The notes under the pieces are model-generated. The model saw only the letters and a program-made list of their open reading frames with translations, was not told the origin of the DNA and made no database searches. From Hymenoscyphus infarciens (Eukaryota > Ascomycota > Leotiomycetes > Helotiales > Helotiaceae): a DNA stretch of 64,000 nt. This document shows positions 33,876-50,100 of this stretch, one piece after another (position 1 is the first letter of the stretch; each line of letters starts with the position of its first letter). The translations under genes were made by a program, and so were the position numbers. The stretch is taken from assembly GCA_001414345.1 (NCBI GenBank), contig LLCB01000055.1, positions 1-64,000 on the forward strand. The letters are read 5' to 3'.

Positions 33876-36800
33876 TTAGGTTGGTGGTGGTGGAAAGCTC
33901 CCGTTCACAAATGGCTCGGTGGGAGGATCCGCTTTACTAGATGGCAAAGATAATTCGCGTTTCGAGGCACCATGTTCAGACGGCGTGCTTTTGCCGGAAG
34001 ACGCCTCGCCTTCTTCTGGTATCGTTGCGAATCGTTTTAATACTTGTTTCAGAGCAGGTCGACGGATGGGTTTGCTGAGGAAATGATCCATGCCAGAATC
34101 ATAACACTCTTTAACATTACTTTCCTCTGAGAAAGCGGTAAGGGCAACGATTGGGGCAGAGTAGCCCATCGAACGAATTAGTCGTGTGCTCTGCAGCCCA
34201 TCCAGATTTGGCATCTGAACCACATTAGTTTGAGTGTTATATACAACTTTGGGAATCACCGAGGGCTCACCTGAATATCCATGAAGATAAGGTTGAAGTA
34301 TTGGCCCTTATCCATGCTTTCCTTGACGATATCATAAGCTTGTTTACCATCTTCGGCGACCACAACTTCAACGTCATAGATGTGTTCTAGTTTTAGCATA
34401 CTTTGGGGGCGTTAGTAATTTCACAATATATTCTTGGTCAGGGGATTTCTACTAACCGAATCACAATCTCCTGGTTTACAAGATTATCCTCAGCAACCAA
34501 AACTCGAAGCTTTTTGGGCGGTTCCTTCCCGTTAGTTGTCTTGTCAAGTGCAGCCTTGTCTGCTTTTTTGCCTTTAACATCTGGAGGGGTTCCTGGATTT
34601 GATGCAAAGAAGGGCTGACTGAGTCCAACTAGTCTTGGTTCGGCGTCCTTCTCAAACTCGCCACTACTCTTCGAACTTGAAGCTACAGCACCCAATGCTG
34701 AAGATACACCGGCGTCCACCTGTACGTTGTTATAAATGCTATTCGGACGTGAGGGTCCATGCACGTCTGAGCTTGATGTTGATGGTGCACGCGACTTGGT
34801 ATGCTTGAGTGGGATTTTGACCGTGAAGGTTGTTCCTGTTGGAGCTGCCTGGGAGCTTACAAGTGTTACTTCGCCGTTCATCAATTGACTGAGTTGGTGG
34901 CAAATGCTCAGTCCTAGTCCAGTACCACCATATTTTCTGCTCAGACCAAGATCACCTTGCACGAATGGTTCAAACACACGTTCCTGGAGATTTTCGGGTA
35001 TACCAGGGCCAGTGTCTTCAACCTCGAATTGGAAGATCAATGTTCTCGCATTTGAAGGAGGTGGTGTTGGCGATCGTTCCCGTACTTGAACTTTGGGTGC
35101 CGAGTTAGGGTCCATGGGATTTATCTGCAAAGCGGTTCCTACTGTGGCCTTTGTTCCCGAGGAATTCGACGGTTTTCGGGAGACTTGCGAAGAATTCGAA
35201 CCAGTATCATGGCGACCTCTCGGGCGCCGCTGTGAGCTTTGCTTGGTCGACCCTTTGGACTGCAGGGAATTCCGGCTACCATCTGATGTCACCTCAGCCT
35301 CCCCTAAACATTTAATTCGGACCTCGACCTTGCCCCCTGCTGGTGTGAACTTTAGACTGTTGCTGACAAGATTGATGACCACCTGAAGGATTCTGTGTTG
35401 ATCACCCCATAGACTATGATAAATTAGTATGTATAGTGATGAAACAAGTAGTCAACAAGATCCAAGCAACTCGTGTACTTACCACATGTCCTTCAGTCGC
35501 CCTGTACCTTGTGGGCCTAGAGCAGGTAGCTTCTTTCCCGATAAAGCATCCGGCTCAATGTCGGTATCTGTACCGATAAATCTGACCCCAAATTTTATGT
35601 TTTTTTCTTGGACTTGTTTGGTGAAGATCGTTACAATCTGGGTCTTGATATCTGCTAGACGAAACTCTTTTTCTTCGAGGCTCAGTTGTTGCCCAATTTG
35701 ATTCTTGCTAAAAGTCAAGAGATCGTTCAAAAGATGGAGTAGAAGATCTCCAGATTTGTAAACAACTTGAAGACTTCGCTTAATTCGTGGAAGATCGTCT
35801 TCGCCCATGCAGACAGCACACATCCCAAGGATCCCATTCAGAGGGGTTTTAAGCTCATGAGATATGTTCGCAATAAACAAAGTCTTGCTCTCATTAGCGG
35901 CTTCGGCGGCCTTCTTGCTGATTTCCAGCTCACGTGTTCGTTCAGCTACTTTCGCCTCTAGACCTTGATATTGGAGCATCAACTCGTCGGTCATCTCGTT
36001 AAATGTTGCTGCAGAAAGTCAGTACTTGCTTTGATTTATTGAATAGGAGGCGAAAGACTAATGGCGAATACGAAACTTGGCCACAGAATATATCCCTCTT
36101 GATTGTCAGAACAGTCCCGAAAAACCAAGAATCTAGTTCCCTGGCTTTCCGAGATTATTCGCACAACGTGGAATCGACACCTCTCCATGATCAAGTTTGT
36201 AAATCGTCACAACGCCCGCACCCCCTAAATAGTAGGAGCAGAGAAGACAAACATGTTAATTCTGTGAGCTCATCCGTAATCCAATGCTTCCGATCTTGTA
36301 CTTTTGCTGGGATTTTGAAAACCCGCCGTCTCTCATCATCACCGCGCTGAGATTTTGTCTTGCTTTTTCCGCCACTGGTCAGATTTCTCAGCCTAAGCAA
36401 AAGTCCAGTCTTTCTAGAATGTGTAGAATTTGATCTTTCCAATTCCGGGTCTTCTTCATCCGAATCATATTGTCCTGATCGTATACTGCCATTTGGTGTG
36501 TATCCCGGAGGGGTGATTGACTTTTCCGTGGCATCTCTTAGCCTGCGAATAGGGCGCACACTGAAGTGAGCTGTTGGTACTACAACAAGGAGAATCAGAC
36601 CGATAGATCCGAATACACAGGCAAGAACGATCATTCTAAGCTTTCTTACAGGCGCCCAGGCTTCCGCATGTGATTGCTCAATAATCAGAAGCCAATCCGC
36701 CAATGAACTTTGAGGCCTTGCGTACCCTACACTGACTGAAACGTCATCCTCATTTCTGGTCGACAAGAGGCTCCCAGCGTTGTTGATCGCATCATTATCA

Positions 36801-37928
36801 TAGCCCCCAAAGCCGCTCATGGCAGCAGGATATTGTCCGATGGTGAAGTTGGAAGACCCCAGAGTTGTTAAGTTCCTCAGGTAAGTTTTATGTCTATCGG
36901 CGCCTTGTGTATTTGATGGCGGAAAAACATACTTAATTGTAGCATTCGCTAGCCTGGTCGGTGAGGGGAGGAATGAGCCTGATGAAGGTCGTTGATCATA
37001 TTTGAACAAATTCTCACGCCTATTTGACCCAACTAGCAAAATCATCCCCGTAATACCCAGGCCTTCACGGGACTGGATGACATCCATCAAGGACGAGGCT
37101 GCTGCAACAATCGTCATAAAACCTAAGCAGACCCTGGGGTTCGTGTTATCGATGATAGGCAACGTCATAGAGAGAAGAGCATAAGTGTCGTTGATTTGCA
37201 TAGGCCCAAGCAGCAAGACAGAAGATTGATTGAAAAGAAAATCATCAAAAGCAGAAACTTGAGTGAAATTCCGTGAGGGGTCTGCGGGGTCCGGAAACGA
37301 GGTATCCGTATAGGAAATGTTTGGATAGAGCGCGGCTGGAAATCCCCCATTCGCTTGCCCAAGTAAGACTCCACCGGTGCTTGGTATAACAATTCCTGAT
37401 GTATTCGCGGTTGTGTTGAAAAGAGGTGCGCGGTCCCCTGTAAGATTCCGAGAGTATACAACTACCTGCAGCAAGCTTGAGAGACCACCCCCCACGAGAG
37501 CACTACTAACATCAGTGCCAGCGGGCCTAGAGAAGTTAGCATTTCCTTTCTCGGATAAAATGAGGGTGGGTGGTTTTTCCCGAAGTCACTACAGAGGACT
37601 AAGGACCAGAAAATCTGCCAGTTTCAATCTCAAAAAAAAGTGTTCCTTACGTCCAGTTAGAAGTAGAGCTGTTTCCCTTGTAGAAATTCCTCATAGCGCT
37701 CTGTATAATAATGCGTGTAGTGATCGTAGAACATGTTGATTGAATCAACAACAAATCAGCCGCGATTTGAGTGGCCTTGAGACTCGCAGTCAGACTCAAT
37801 TGTTGCGATGTGACGCCCGTAACGAAATCATGATTGTTGACCCACGTAGCTATGGCCAAAACCATCAATGGCACCAGAGCCGTGATCAGCACAACGGCTG
37901 CGAACTGCTCCCGAATGCCAACGCGCAT
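33876..37928 (-). CDS. sln1: Sln1/TcsB-type hybrid histidine kinase (osmosensor)
   Basis: Six exons, complement(33876-34214, 34271-34400, 34457-35413, 35483-36008, 36253-37526, 37651-37928), 1167 aa, matching family length. It is a plasma-membrane sensor that autophosphorylates on His and feeds a phosphorelay to HOG-type MAPK signalling. TM1 is at about 10-30 ([19 protein letters not shown]). An N-glycosylation-rich extracellular domain follows, then TM2 near 390-412 ([18 protein letters not shown]) and a HAMP-like segment split by a Ser-rich insert. A coiled coil leads to the H box ([13 protein letters not shown], His about 567). The kinase N box NLVSNSLKF and G boxes DTGPGIPE and [12 protein letters not shown] are intact. 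The receiver has VVVAEDG, MDIQMPNLDG (phospho-Asp) and the conserved Lys in FLSKPIRR. Intron 2 (244 nt, donor gtttgt) is long for this locus. This is the group VI hybrid kinase. Confidence 0.92.
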
Positions 37929-38205
37929 GATTGGGAAGGACGTCCTTTCTTACAACGTGCCCTCAGAGCCCCCTCAAACTCCTCAATCTCCTTTGGCCCC
38001 TCCAACCTTGTGCGCATATGCTGTTCCCCAATGTTTCCTCCTCTCGACGACCCGTGGCGGCGTCGATTTAAATGCGCGCGTCCCCAACCCAGGACATGTT
38101 TTGCGGTGGTGTCTCCGACTCGAGCTCGACGAGGGACAATTGGATGTTTCGGTTGCGGGATCTCGACGATGTAGGATGAAATGGACGGCCAGGGTTGGAG
38201 ATGGG

Positions 38206-38265
38206 GATGTTGGAGGTGGGTATGTTGGAGGTGGGTATGTTGGAGGAGGGTATGTTGGAGGTGGG
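38206..38265. repeat. 15-bp minisatellite, four copies
   Basis: Unit tatgttggaggtggg repeated head to tail with one or two substitutions. Confidence 0.9.
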
Positions 38266-38286
38266 TATGAGGATGGAGAGATCGCC

Positions 38287-38322
38287 CGGTTGTCGGTTGT
38301 CGGTTGTCGGTCGTCGGTCGTC
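38287..38322. repeat. 7-bp minisatellite, five copies
   Basis: Unit cggttgt/cggtcgt repeated about five times. Confidence 0.85.
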
Positions 38323-38365
38323 GTGGTTGAGGAGGTGATATCTCTGAGCTGAGATCTGAGATGTG

Positions 38366-38401
38366 AGATGGATGGGATGGGATGGGATGGGATGGGAAGG
38401 G
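38366..38401. repeat. 5-bp microsatellite (gggat), with an outlying cluster near 38432
   Basis: Unit gatgg/gggat repeated about six times, then again two to three times near 38430-38450. Confidence 0.85.
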
Positions 38402-39608
38402 GCGAGCTCAATCTGCACTTCTGAACTGGAGAAGATGGGATGGGATGGGACCACCCTGGACAGTACTGTGTAACTGTATTTTCCTTCCGTATGTATGGAG
38501 GCTTCCGGAAACGGCTTTTCTGGCGAGTTCTTTCAAAATACCTCCGTCCGTACCGACAATAATAGGCACGATATTAAATGTTAAATCTACTCTAGGTAAC
38601 CAGCGAACATTCGATTGTTCCAAAAATGATTCCAAGCGAGGTCACAGATCTTCGTGCCAGCACCAGCCTTGTAGTCTTTCCTTGCTTTGCTTTGCTTTGG
38701 AGCGGGCTGGACCTCCCAGGGTAAATACGAAATCAAAGCTGTCCATTCGGGGTCAAAGTCCTGCCACGTGATTCCGTATGTTTTGCGCGACTCCGTCGAA
38801 AAACTTCCGACGGAAAGGGGCATATTTGTGCACCTTTTTGTACATCAGATCCTGCACATCTATCTGTGCTACTCCTTCTCCTGGTACAGTATAATACTAG
38901 TTCAGGAAAAGTTAGGACAAAACCCCGGGTGATATCCAACCATTAGATCTACGCATTGCTTCGAGTTTTCCCGGTTTGAGAAAACGGTCCCCTCCCTCAG
39001 ACATCGATATCATCATGCAACTCGCACTTTTCCATCCCAATATCGATCGCACATTTCGATCGAGTTTCAATGAACACACAGCAAACTGGGATGCTCTTTC
39101 ATTTCAACGGTCAACCCAAATCGGAGACAAATCTCCGAAGGAGGGGAGCCCTGCCTCCGCTAATTCTACCTTGAAATTGAAAGCCAATCAACTTCAGCCG
39201 CGATTAGAATCACTTAATGCGATATAAAAATAGGGTTTGAAGGGTCTTCTAGGGGTTTGTCTACGCCTATTATCGACCCGCTCTACACTCTTTCGGGGGG
39301 TTTCTTGCGAGCAGTATCAGCAAAATGACTTTAGACTCACCAGGCACCAAGTCGCATACTCTACGGGCTGTCTTTCTCAACAATTGCTCAAGGATACAGG
39401 CGCTGCATCTTGTATTTCGACCTTTCGCAGTGGTGTGCGTGATCGAGGGGGTTTGGGATTGGTATTGTGAACAAGATAGGTTGAGTGTGGAAGAGGGAAA
39501 AGGAAAGGGAAGGGGGGAACGCGGAAAACAAACCAAACTCTAAATACCACAGATGTCCCAAGCGAAAAATAACCAAGACCAACCCTCCACTCCCCCAGAA
39601 AAACACCC

Positions 39609-41230
39609 TCACAGCCCCCAAGTACTCTTGATTAAATCAACATAAACCCAACTCTGCGGATTTACCCTCGGGACAATCGGAAAAACACTACCATCCACAA
39701 CCCTTCGTCTCGTATACCCCCAGTTGCGTGTCAACAACCCCACCATTCTCTCTAGTAGCATAGCACAAGTGCTAGTTGGATGCCACATGCTTATACCACC
39801 GCTTTTCACATATTCCTTCGCTCGTTCTAGGGAAGTGAAGTTTGAAGCTGGGTCCCAGAGTCGACCATTTGGTTTTAACATTGTGGAGGCGAAGGGCTCT
39901 AGGGTTGCGAGAGTGCGGAGGTAGAGTAGGTGGCGGGAGAAAATTTCAAGGTCTAGGGGGTGGGTTAGGTAGTTTGGGTTTATTGTGGGTGGGAGAGAGG
40001 TGTTTGTGCTGGTTACGTGGACTGTTCCTCGGGTTGCGAGGATGGAGATTGAGATGAATTTTGCTGGCTGGGCTCCTCGGGGGGCTACTGTTGGGGCCAA
40101 ACCTTGACCATTGGCTGCGAGAAAGAAGGCTGAACCTTGCGTTTTGTCTTTGAGAAGAGAGCGGACGATCTGGTAGTATTGTTTTGGGAGGGTGGTGCTA
40201 TTTGAGAATTGCGCGTTGGGATCAAGGAGGGTGTTTAGTTCTTTTTCCCGGGATGAAGAGAGCAGTGACATAACAGTTAGGTAGGCATAAGCTGATCTTC
40301 CCACTGATGCCAACGGTCCAGTTTTGAAGGTAAAATGTTCGAGTGGAGCTGCTGCAACAGCGAGAGGTACCTGTCGAATAAGACAATCCTTCGTCGTAAT
40401 ATTATCATTCGCCCCAAATCCAATCCCCCCAACAATATGATCTTGCAATTTCTCCGCTTCATCCGGCTTAGCAATGATAAACCCAATCCCCAATCGACTC
40501 AACAACCTCATATTCCCGATCCCCGAAAGTCCCAATATTTTAGGACTTTGCAACACACCAGCAGAAAGAATAACCTCCTTACTCGCTTTCGCAATCGTGC
40601 TTCCATTGACAGAAACAAATCGAACCCCAAATGCCTTCAACTCCCATTCTTTCCCCTCAAACAAAAGCTCCTGCACCACACTCCCCGTAAAAACATGCAA
40701 ACTCCCTTTCCCCTCACCGGCTCATACTTCGTCCCAGGCGAATCAGTCCATAGCGGGACCCAGCAAAGCAGGGTTTCTTTAGGAGGCCCCGTTATGGACT
40801 GTTACGCCTGGGACTAAGTAATAAGCACTGGCAGAATACCTCCTCTTCCCCTCCCCATCGACACTAGCAAGCGGCACGAAACCCCCCACTCGCCACTTCA
40901 TCCCCAACCATCTGTCTCCCAAGCTTTCTAAAAGTCCGAACCCAAGGATAACTTCCCGAATCCCTATAAGTAAGGATCCGGATAGCTCGCCTTCACATTC
41001 CCACTTTTCTTCGCCGAAAATTCAATTCCCAGTAACTCTTTCTCAATAACATCGGCCGAGGGATTGGTGTAAAAAAAAATTGAAAAGACGGTTCCAGAAC
41101 ATCCCACGACCACCCTGGATTTCCTAATTCTCCCCAGGAATCAATGATAGCCTTTGAGGAAGGGACGAAGATCTGTGCCTTTATCGCCGAAGAACCTCCC
41201 AGGGCTTTTCCTTGCTTTAAAGGTACCTGT
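39609..41230 (-). pseudogene. GMC-family FAD oxidoreductase, truncated and frameshifted
   Basis: The minus strand from 41230 reads LKQGKALGGSSAIKAQIFVP and GELGNPGWSWDVLEPSF, the conserved N-terminal GMC block after the FAD motif. A frameshift follows, and scattered stops run to about 40700. From 40700 a 363-codon open frame contains KEVILSAGVLQSPKILGLSG, KLQDHIVGGI and the catalytic His region SMWHPTSTCAML. The VVDGSVFPIVPRVNPQS region near the C-terminus holds the FAD/second catalytic site. The Gly-rich Rossmann start (GxGxxG) is missing, and two compensating frameshifts disturb the block between HPTSTCAM and VVDGS. A functional enzyme is not expected. The family includes alcohol, glucose and choline oxidases/dehydrogenases; substrate cannot be inferred. 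Confidence 0.82.
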
Positions 41231-42649
41231 CTCCCATTTACTCCTGACTAACCCTTACTTAGCGAATCACTTCTATGAAATAAAAAAAAGTAAGAGGCGT
41301 GATGAATAACCTGTGGTACATTCATCTAGATTTCGTGAAGTGAGCATGTGGATTTGGTTAACCCCAGTGAGAATTTGCTCCTATTTGGGAATGTGGTCAG
41401 CAGCTGAAAGCAGCGATGGATCCTGTATGTCTGGTTTTAATAGGAAGGATCAATGTACCAAAGCAATTCTGCGTGCACTCATTCAGGGTTTTGGGCAGAC
41501 GAAACTGTGCACCTTGGCTGTACCGTCAATGCTAGTTCTCCGGAGCGAGATAAACGCACATGGAATACCTCGCATGAGATTATTACCGGGAGAACAACTT
41601 ATAATTGTGTTGGGGTTCGGAGCTTCGTGCTCTAAACCTTGGCAAAGGACCTGCCAAAGGTGCAGTGGTGAAGACTACTTGAAACCTTCCACGTATGAGT
41701 TCAAGTTCGAATATCTCATTTAGACTTACTGCCCCATTTTTGTAAACTGCAGTTAGTTGAGGTGTAGAGATGTATTTTTAACAGATTTTACACGAGAAAA
41801 CCTCGAATAATAGGTTGATCATGGGAACGGTATAGGCGAATAATCATTTGCTGCTCCTCATCCTCCCCAGGAATTTTAGCAAATTCATTATCCCTTAACC
41901 TGCACCAATATCTGCTTTGATGCAGCTTGGGCCCAAGTATAGCTTGGGTACTTTATAGATGTCAACGACTTTAGATAAACCATCCAAACTCCATCCGAGG
42001 AAATAATGGATCCTTGAAGCTTAAAAAATGTAGTATTCCGAAAGAATATACGACGATTCACTCGGCTATAAACCAATATGCAGTCAATTAACTTAGTTTT
42101 CCCAAATCTCGAAGTAAAATATTTTGGTGAACATTGTTTGGATATATATCACGGTGAACCACAACCCTCGCTCCAACTTGATAGTATAATTTCAAGTAAT
42201 TATTGTTCATATTTTACTAAAATTCCAGAATAAGAAGAGCTGATTCTTGCCCACTTCGTGTCAAATCTCGAGTATATCCTTTCTCTCATAAGTCCTACTT
42301 CAAATTACCTCTCCTGGAAGGCATGAGCGGAAATGTGAAATTTAGATAACGCATTCACTGCGCTTGAACATTGTGAAGCTGTTGACAAACTGTTGGCTTC
42401 CAAGAAGATGATGTAAGAAAACTATCACATATAACGAGCGCTCAAGATTTAGAAGATGAAGATTATCTTCCCATTAAGTATTATCAATCCCTAAGGCACC
42501 TGCTGAAAGCCCCAATCATTACTTCCGGTATTTCCATAACCCCTCTGCAAAACAACAATGCACTACCAAAGCCATCCAATATGTGCACGCGAAAGGCAAC
42601 TCCCATAAACTCATAAACCTCATAAACCATCCCTTAATTTGTTCATCCC
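41231..42649. other. Gene-free stretch
   Basis: A 136-codon plus frame at 41313-41723 shows no domain. Nothing else is recognised. The missing N-terminus of the GMC pseudogene is not found here. Confidence 0.45.
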
Positions 42650-43265
42650 TTACAAAACAACAGCAACCAACCCCAAAATCAATCCACCGGCCCCAACAAC
42701 AACCTTCTTTGCATCGCCCGTAGCAGTAGCACCAACCGCCGATGAAGAACTTGTACCCGTAGGTTTTGCAGCAGTGTTTGTTCCAGAAAGTGTGTTTGAA
42801 GATCCGCCCGAAGCGGCACTTGGCGAGGAAACAGGAGAGGAAACAGGACGGCTGATTGGAGCGACGGCGGTTGATGAGGATGGATAGGCGGCGGCGCTGT
42901 TGCAGAATGCGGTTTTGTTGGCGAGTGCTGTTGCGTAACCTGAGTCGCTTGGGCATTGGAGGTAGCAGCTGGGGGGATGTTAGTGATCATCATGGGAGAT
43001 TGGATAGCAAGTGAAGGATGAGAAGAGAGACGAACGTCAAGACGTCTCCCCACTTCGAGCAAAGGCAAGAACTTTGATTCTAGTTAGTAGAGTTTCTCTG
43101 GATGAGAATAGGGGATATCTACTAGTCGTTTGCACCACACGCGCTGACATATCCCATCTCAGTGATAATGCAGGAATCGAAGACACCCTTGGCAGGACAA
43201 TTCTGACCCGCAACAAGGGTGACAAACAGAGAGACGGTGACAGGGAGGAAAGCCGAGAATTGCAT
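42650..43265 (-). CDS. GPI-anchored, cysteine-rich secreted protein
   Basis: Two exons, complement(42650-42968, 43123-43265), 153 aa, joined within the Tyr codon of ANDY|CYLQCP (donor gtagat, acceptor cccag). Residues 1-20 (MQFSAFLPVTVSLFVTLVAG) are a clear signal peptide. The mature N-terminal domain of about 65 residues has six Cys (QNC, DSC, SAC, DYC, LQC, AFC) and one NKT sequon. A long Ser/Thr/Ala/Pro stalk follows, ending in a small-residue site and a hydrophobic tail (GAGGLILGLVAVVL), typical of GPI attachment. It is expected at the cell wall or membrane surface. I do not recognise the Cys spacing as CFEM or hydrophobin. Candidate adhesin, wall protein or effector-like protein. Confidence 0.8.
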
Positions 43266-44878
43266 CTTGAGAAAAGAAGATCGAAGTTTGGAAGAACTAT
43301 GGTTCGGTAGTACGAATCAATGAATAGTGATGCGAAAAAGAAGATGCGATGCGAGTGTTGTGTTGCGACGAAACGGAGTTGTGGAGAGAGAAAAGTAAAC
43401 AAGAGAAAGGGAAACCCCGCGTTAAGTATCCCGTCCCATGGCGACGACACCATCGTACCTGCCATTCACCCACCCAACCCAACTACCTTGTGCAAGCTGC
43501 AACTTTCCCCCAATGGAAGGGAAAAGCGGCACTAGTACCCAGGTACCACCACTCTTTCCCATTGTTTACGCTGGGAGTTGGCAGGAGAAAGGTGAGTCGA
43601 TAGTACCCGATCTTTCCTACATTTAGAGACATATACTTCGAATTACCGCTTTTTCTGCCCGCCATCAAATTTGCCAATTCCGTATCTGTCGGGTACCTTG
43701 GCATACATAAACAACGGTACAAGTAAAAACCAGATCCGGAAAGCCAAGGAATCAGCTGAGCGGCGTCGCTACTGTAACTTCCGAAGGGACGTCGTTTGTC
43801 GTTGTCGAGTAACTACCCTCCCTCCCTTGCTCTTTTCCCATTTCCGAATCGTTCTCTTTTCCCGTCATGGGGAAACCAAAAATGCTGTATAGTTATAGAA
43901 AATACAAGTGCGACCCTCCAAGAATTTTAAATTGATCCAAATGGCCACGGGGAGACTTGGGCAAGTACGACCCCCCAATCCAATCAGAAGGGCCAGGGAG
44001 AGAACATGCAATGGGTAAGAGCTTCCTCTGCACCTTCTCCCAGAAGCTCTCACATAGTCAGAAGCATGCTTTGAGAATCAAAACCCGTATATAGGGTTAG
44101 GGTTAGGGTTAGCTCGAATTATAGGTAGTTCCATATTCTTGCGAACAATGGGATACAAGAGCAATGACCGACCGATACTCTCACTGACAGAAATACGATT
44201 CATCGAAGCACAGTGGAGGTGTGACGATGATTACAATCTCGGGAGCAGGTACCAACTAGAAATGAAATCTGACCCCGCTCTCAATCTGGAAGACCTGCAG
44301 CATCTACCTCTCGTACCTCCCTATCTACCCCACTCCAAAACCCCCCAAAACGAGGTGAGAGGCAAGGAGCGGCTTTGGGTCCCTTCCCCTCGAGGTTTGA
44401 GTCCAGGGACGAGACCAACGAAGGGAAGGCACGATCTCGACTAGAGCCGAGTCAGGCTGGGATCAGGATGGCTCGCGGCCAGCTTTCATTGGAATTTCAG
44501 AGGGGGCAAAAACTTGGGTTAAAAATATTATTCTCCTACTTAAATCCCTTGTTCCGAGCAGTCAGTCATTCCGTGATACTTAAAAACGAACACCAATAAG
44601 TTAGCAACCAAATTAGCACTCAAGTCGAAGAAAGATAATCACCAACAATAATCTCTGTTATGGTGGAAATTTGGCTAAACTAAGTACACAGAGGCTTTTC
44701 GTGCTAAGACGCTAATAGCGGCCTCATTACTACAATCAATCAAAAAAATGAGGTTTTTGATTCGAATTCTGAAGCCTGCCTCCGAAAGCCTCCCCCAATT
44801 GTCTCTGTGTATGAAAAAAAAAGTAACACCGTGAACAAGGAAAAGAAATATAGCTGGTTTGGTCGTGAAAAAACATGA
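43266..44878. other. Intergenic stretch with telobox array
   Basis: No protein gene recognised; a 101-codon plus frame at 44139 lacks any domain. It contains the (TTAGGG)3 run at 44092-44112. The left part includes the promoter of the secreted protein, and the right part the 3' flank of rsp5. Confidence 0.45.
44092..44112 (+). promoter_or_regulatory. Interstitial TTAGGG array (telobox-like), about 3.3 units
   Basis: The sequence tagggttagggttagggtta continues one further base. The unit equals the fungal telomere repeat and the binding motif of Tbf1/TRF-type Myb proteins. It is embedded in ordinary sequence between genes, so it is not a chromosome end. Confidence 0.75.
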
Positions 44879-47709
<2,831 letters not shown>

Positions 47710-48827
47710 ATTAAAAGGTGCGCCAAATATGGCGTCGATGACCTCGGGGACGTCAGTGATGGGAGAGGTGTATGAGGTCGTCTGCGAGCCGCGGGTGGTG
47801 TTATGGTGTTTTCCAGAGCAGTGGAGTCTCGAGAGGCGTTCGAGATGGAGAGCGGTCGTCTCTTGCTGGTCACTGCAGAAGCTTGGGGGGGGGCTGTGCT
47901 GTGCAGTACTGGTACTGACTGGCTCGAGACAGGTACGCAATTCGCCCGTCCAACCAGCGTCGAGGCTGATTTGACTCAAGAGGTCTTCACTGTGCTAGTC
48001 GTCAATACTCCAAGAATTTGGAATCAATATCAATATCAATATGGTGGTTCAAAGGTTCTCGGATCGTTTGGTTTGAGGGTTTGTTTCCACTTGCCCCGCT
48101 TGAACTCTGGGACAGGTGTGACTGCCTCAATAACAAGGCTAAAAGTGTCCCAGTATCAAGAAACTTAAAAATAGCAACCTCCTCCTCCTCCTCCTCCTCC
48201 TCCGTCTCTACATTCGGCTCGCTGGGTAGGGAATGTTTAGTTCGGGGAGATGGACCGATTGATTCGATTTTTCATGCCTCTCCTCTCTGACTTCTACTTC
48301 TATTATGGGACTTGATTCGGCTCTCGAGCCCTCTGCCTCGCTTTCGCTTTCCCTCCTCGACTGCTTACATTCTGGATCAACAGGGCTCGGCTTATCTCAC
48401 CAATGACATCAATGATTCATGGCATAGAGGTTCTTGCGAGGTTTCGAACTCTCTACTTCTAGCCACACCGGTTTACCGACCCAAATTCACCAGGTTATGA
48501 CGACCCCCGTCGTGGCTCATGAAGGAAGCTCAATTTCTTATTGCAAAATAGATCACGTGTTCAATCTCAACGCCTCCCTCCCTCCCAGCTGAGCCAGCTC
48601 CATCCATTAAACCCTCCCGCGGCGCTACCCAGCCAGAGCCTCCTGAAAATGTGAAAAATGCGAGTTCAGGCCCCTTGAAATGGGCATTCCCAGCCCAATG
48701 CTACATTGTGCCTTTGGCGAAAAACAAACGCGTGTCCCCATGCAACTATCTTACGCTTTCCAAATCCACTACCGACGTCGTCAACCATCTCAGCCTCGCT
48801 GATTTCAGCTCAGCTCTTCATCATCAT
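47710..48827. other. Upstream region of rsp5 and 3' flank of pab2
   Basis: No gene seen. Frames here are antisense or low complexity. A cct/ctc trinucleotide run lies near 48178-48202. The left part should be the rsp5 promoter and 5' UTR. Confidence 0.45.
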
Positions 48828-49903
<1,076 letters not shown>

Positions 49904-50100
49904 CTTCTAAAGGATGCTTGAGCGGAAACCAAATGTGTGCAAGGGGGCGGGGACAAAATCGAAGCTGGTTGTCGTGGTAAGACCTGCTTCGAGTAGTGGT
50001 GGGAAGTTAGGAAGAAAATCTGCGATAGGAGGAAGATTAGCTCTTATATTTCTAGTCTTGTAGTTCGCAGATAGCTAGTGAATGATATGACGATAAAACG

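Larger units (their letters stand above)
37929..39608. other. Upstream region of the histidine kinase, minisatellite-rich, no gene
   Basis: Frames here (e.g. 37983-38454 minus) are made of low-complexity repeats. The stretch should contain the kinase promoter and 5' UTR on its left side and the 3' flank of the GMC pseudogene on its right. Confidence 0.5.

Noticed and set aside
39842..40057. Gly-rich plus-strand frame
   Set aside because: Antisense of the GMC pseudogene in G-rich DNA; no independent support.
40335..40817. 160-codon plus-strand frame
   Set aside because: Antisense shadow of the GMC oxidoreductase pseudogene.
41313..41723. 136-codon plus-strand frame
   Set aside because: No domain, no signal peptide, no homologous feel, and no splice context; open by chance.
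44092..44112. A true telomere or chromosome end
   Set aside because: Only three to four units, flanked on both sides by ordinary sequence and genes.
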